64,000 bases of DNA, taken from NCBI RefSeq assembly GCF_902459465.1, contig NC_047066.1, positions 5,740,377 through 5,804,376 of the forward strand, written 5' to 3'. Position 1 is the first letter of the stretch. Every line of letters starts with the position of its first letter. The translations under genes were made by a program, and so were the position numbers. Source of the stretch: Asterias rubens (Eukaryota; Echinodermata; Asteroidea; Forcipulatida; Asteriidae). Of the stretch, positions 61,933-64,000 are shown in pieces. Below the pieces are notes generated by a model that was not told where the DNA came from, made no database searches, and worked only from the letters and a program-made list of their open reading frames with translations.

Positions 61933-63288
61933 CTACTGATCCTGTTCATCAGTTGCTCCTCCTGCATCAGTGGTGTCCGTCTTGGTTTCCACACTAGTGT
62001 CCTCATCACCAGGGTGTACCCGGCTTGACCGTCTACGACCGACAGACAGCGCGCTGCTGAGCTTCCTGATGACTGTCGACAAAAAACTGCCCGACTTGTG
62101 GCTGGAGCCCGACTTGGACTGACTCGGGGAAGGATGGGAGGATACTTCTTTCAGGGGAGGAGGGGGAGTACCGAGCTCTCGATCAATGGAATGTGATTGC
62201 TCCATGTCGGCCACCGGGGCTGCATCTTCCAATACGGAGCGAGTAGCTGCACCTGCTATGGTGGAATCGTCCGAGGTGCCAATGTAATAGGATTCCGGAA
62301 CACAATGTGGCAGCGGGCTTTGTGCTCCAAATTCTTCGGAGCTGTTTGACGAGCTGACCAAGTCTTCACCTCCGCTGATTGATGACGATGAGATGAAGCT
62401 TAACTCCGAGGCTGGGGATGAGCCGGGACTACAATCTGGCTCAAGCCGTTCTTCAATGCCCAGCTCCCCACTGTTTTCTTCATCAATGGCCATCCTTTCC
62501 CCAGTGTTTGTGGACTCGTTTTTGTTTGCCAGTTCAAAATCCCTTTCTTGCTCAAGTTCTCCACTATCAGCTGGTTGTCCACTATCAGTCTTTTGTAAAC
62601 TGTTGGCTGGTGTCACACCATCAATCTGTCTGCCATTACTGGCTGTTTCCCTTTTGTCTGCCATTGCGTCCCTGTTGGTCGGTTCCTCATCATTGGTCTG
62701 TCCACTATTTTTGGCCAAATCCTCTGTACTGGCCTGTTGTCCATTGTCGTCTTGTTCTGTTGCGTTGACCAGTTCGCCACTTTTTACTTCACAGGGGCCA
62801 TTGGTCAACACTCCCTCTGGTGTTTGAATGCTTCCATCCTTCACGTCGTCGAATACAGAGATGTCCTCAATGTTGCCCTCTGCAGAGTGCGACCCATTCC
62901 CATCACTTCCTAATGTACTGGCTTCTTTTCGATTGTCCAAGGCCAAAGGCTCTGCCTCATGAGACGCAATGCCTTCATCCAAGACCTTGGTTTCATCCCG
63001 TCTAGCCTGCTTATCATCTGGTGAGGCATCATCGATAGAAGCATCCATCGCCACCACACTTTCCCTATACCCATCAACATCGCTTTCAGCCTTCACTCTT
63101 TGTTCACAAGTCGGATCCCGTTGGCGGTTTTCAATTAAGTTGGGCGGTTTTTCAGAGTCATCTTGGCACTTTGCCGCCTGCGTTCCTTCTGCAATAACTG
63201 CTGCATTGGAAACACCAGTTGTATGTCCACCATTTGGTACTTCCTCGTCAGCATGCTCAGAAACCGGCTCTTCAATGGTGTGACGAGC
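61933..63288 (-). CDS. Terminal exon of an unrecognised acidic, Ser-rich protein
   Basis: One open exon of 451 codons plus stop, with a strong acceptor (TTCTGCCAG) just before GCTCGTCAC at 63288; codons upstream of that point are intron, so its ATG there is not the start. The 5' part lies beyond the right edge. The first 270 residues are acidic and polar, with many short Asn/Gln/Thr/Glu runs such as NSGQTNDEEPTNR. A Ser-rich stretch (SELSFISSSSISGGED) and a PPPP segment follow. Near the C-terminus is a basic, partly hydrophobic helix-like stretch, FLSTVIRKLSSALSVGRRR. It then ends in a polar tail. No enzyme fold, membrane span or known domain is visible; most of it is probably disordered. Codon third positions and the uninterrupted length support real coding. 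Confidence 0.8.
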   Translation of the reverse strand, partial: ARHTIEEPVSEHADEEVPNGGHTTGVSNAAVIAEGTQAAKCQDDSEKPPNLIENRQRDPTCEQRVKAESDVDGYRESVVAMDASIDDASPDDKQARRDETKVLDEGIASHEAEPLALDNRKEASTLGSDGNGSHSAEGNIEDISVFDDVKDGSIQTPEGVLTNGPCEVKSGELVNATEQDDNGQQASTEDLAKNSGQTNDEEPTNRDAMADKRETASNGRQIDGVTPANSLQKTDSGQPADSGELEQERDFELANKNESTNTGERMAIDEENSGELGIEERLEPDCSPGSSPASELSFISSSSISGGEDLVSSSNSSEEFGAQSPLPHCVPESYYIGTSDDSTIAGAATRSVLEDAAPVADMEQSHSIDRELGTPPPPLKEVSSHPSPSQSKSGSSHKSGSFLSTVIRKLSSALSVGRRRSSRVHPGDEDTSVETKTDTTDAGGATDEQDQ

Positions 63289-64000
63289 CTGGCAGAAGAT
63301 AGAAAACAATATTCAGGATGTTAAAATTGGCGACAGCCGATAGTTAAAAATTGCATGATCAAAACATATAAAACAATGATTTGCTGAGTTGTTTCATCAA
63401 TAGTGCTTTGTTTCCTTATTTCAATCACAGATTTCAATTTGAAAATTTTGGGGTCTACTTGTTAATATTCAGAGATGGTCGGGGTGACTTTGGGAAGCTA
63501 TTGTTGCTATGGTTTTCTGTTGGGTGTGTCGGTATCAGTCTCTCTCCGTGTTTTGTCTATGGTCTGTTAAAGACCTATAAACTCTGCATTCACTCGTCAG
63601 AATGGCCGTCCAAATGTTCTAGTCAGTGTTTTTGGTATATTTTTATTCACATTATCACATTGTGACCCGAAGGCCAAATTGCATGACAATTTACAATATA
63701 AAAACAACACAAATCATTGAAAAAAGGAACAAATTAAGAAGCAGCTCACAAGGAATATAAAGGCCCTATTTAGATAACTGGTAAAAAGTAAGCACGGGCA
63801 GTTTTATTAATAATCAAAATGCGAGTAATAATCTAGCACAGATTTGAGGTGGTGGCACTAATTAAAAAAAAAAAAAAAAAAAAGTTATTAAAAGCTGTTC
63901 ACAGAGCAAAATATTCTACTTGTTCAGCAAGCTGATGAAATAGGGTATTGGGCTGTTTTTGAATCGTGATGTCCTGGTGCGTAAGTGTGAATAATGATGT
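63289..64000. other. Intron of the acidic-protein gene, to window end
   Basis: No further minus-strand exon with good splice sites was found. A poly-A run lies near 63865-63883. Confidence 0.45.

Noticed and set aside
62393..62827. 144-codon plus-strand ORF, Ser/Cys/Leu-rich
   Set aside because: Antisense shadow of the acidic-protein exon.

Overview
The window is animal nuclear DNA. It is AT-rich, its genes are split by GT-AG introns, and most non-coding sequence is short dispersed repeats. The histone proteins (H2B starting [11 protein letters not shown], early-type H2A with the RNA stem-loop 3' end) and the type of tRNA-derived SINE point to an echinoderm, most likely a sea star. That placement is inference.

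Layout. A TMEM120 (TACAN-like) gene runs leftward from 6219 off the left edge; seven exons are in the window. Head-to-head with it, 461 bp away, is a complete five-exon C1QBP/p32 gene (6681-11573, rightward). From 11574 to 18130 only repeats are seen. A leftward gene (18131-35867, seven exons) encodes a protein whose only recognisable domain is the PAW domain otherwise known from cytosolic peptide:N-glycanase. It lacks the catalytic core, has a long polar tail and is predicted to end in a CaaX-like box. Its first coding exon is present twice in tandem (35608-35677 and 35771-35867). Next is a divergent, intronless H2B/H2A pair (37744-38928), each gene with the histone stem-loop and downstream purine element. 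From 38975 to 50390 only repeats are seen. A complete five-exon UBE2G1-type ubiquitin-conjugating enzyme gene follows (50391-54817, rightward), then a repeat-dense stretch, then the 3' terminal exon of a leftward gene for a long acidic, Ser-rich protein (61933-63288) that I do not recognise and whose 5' part lies beyond the right edge.

The genes do not form an operon or pathway; they are ordinary single-copy metazoan genes. Shared regulation is suggested only at the two head-to-head pairs (TMEM120/C1QBP and H2B/H2A).

The repeat landscape is the other main feature. At least ten families of short fold-back (MITE-like) elements occur. The most frequent (about 14 copies, 280-400 bp) has TIRs bounded by TTAA and an inner palindrome, and two unrelated families are bounded by the same TTAA. 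There are also two long near-perfect inverted repeats, several degenerate tandem repeats (some abutting or partly copying exons), a 17-bp minisatellite and tRNA-derived SINE heads. No CRISPR array, rRNA gene, confident tRNA gene or transposase/reverse transcriptase ORF was seen. All exon structures come from reading splice sites and protein similarity by eye.
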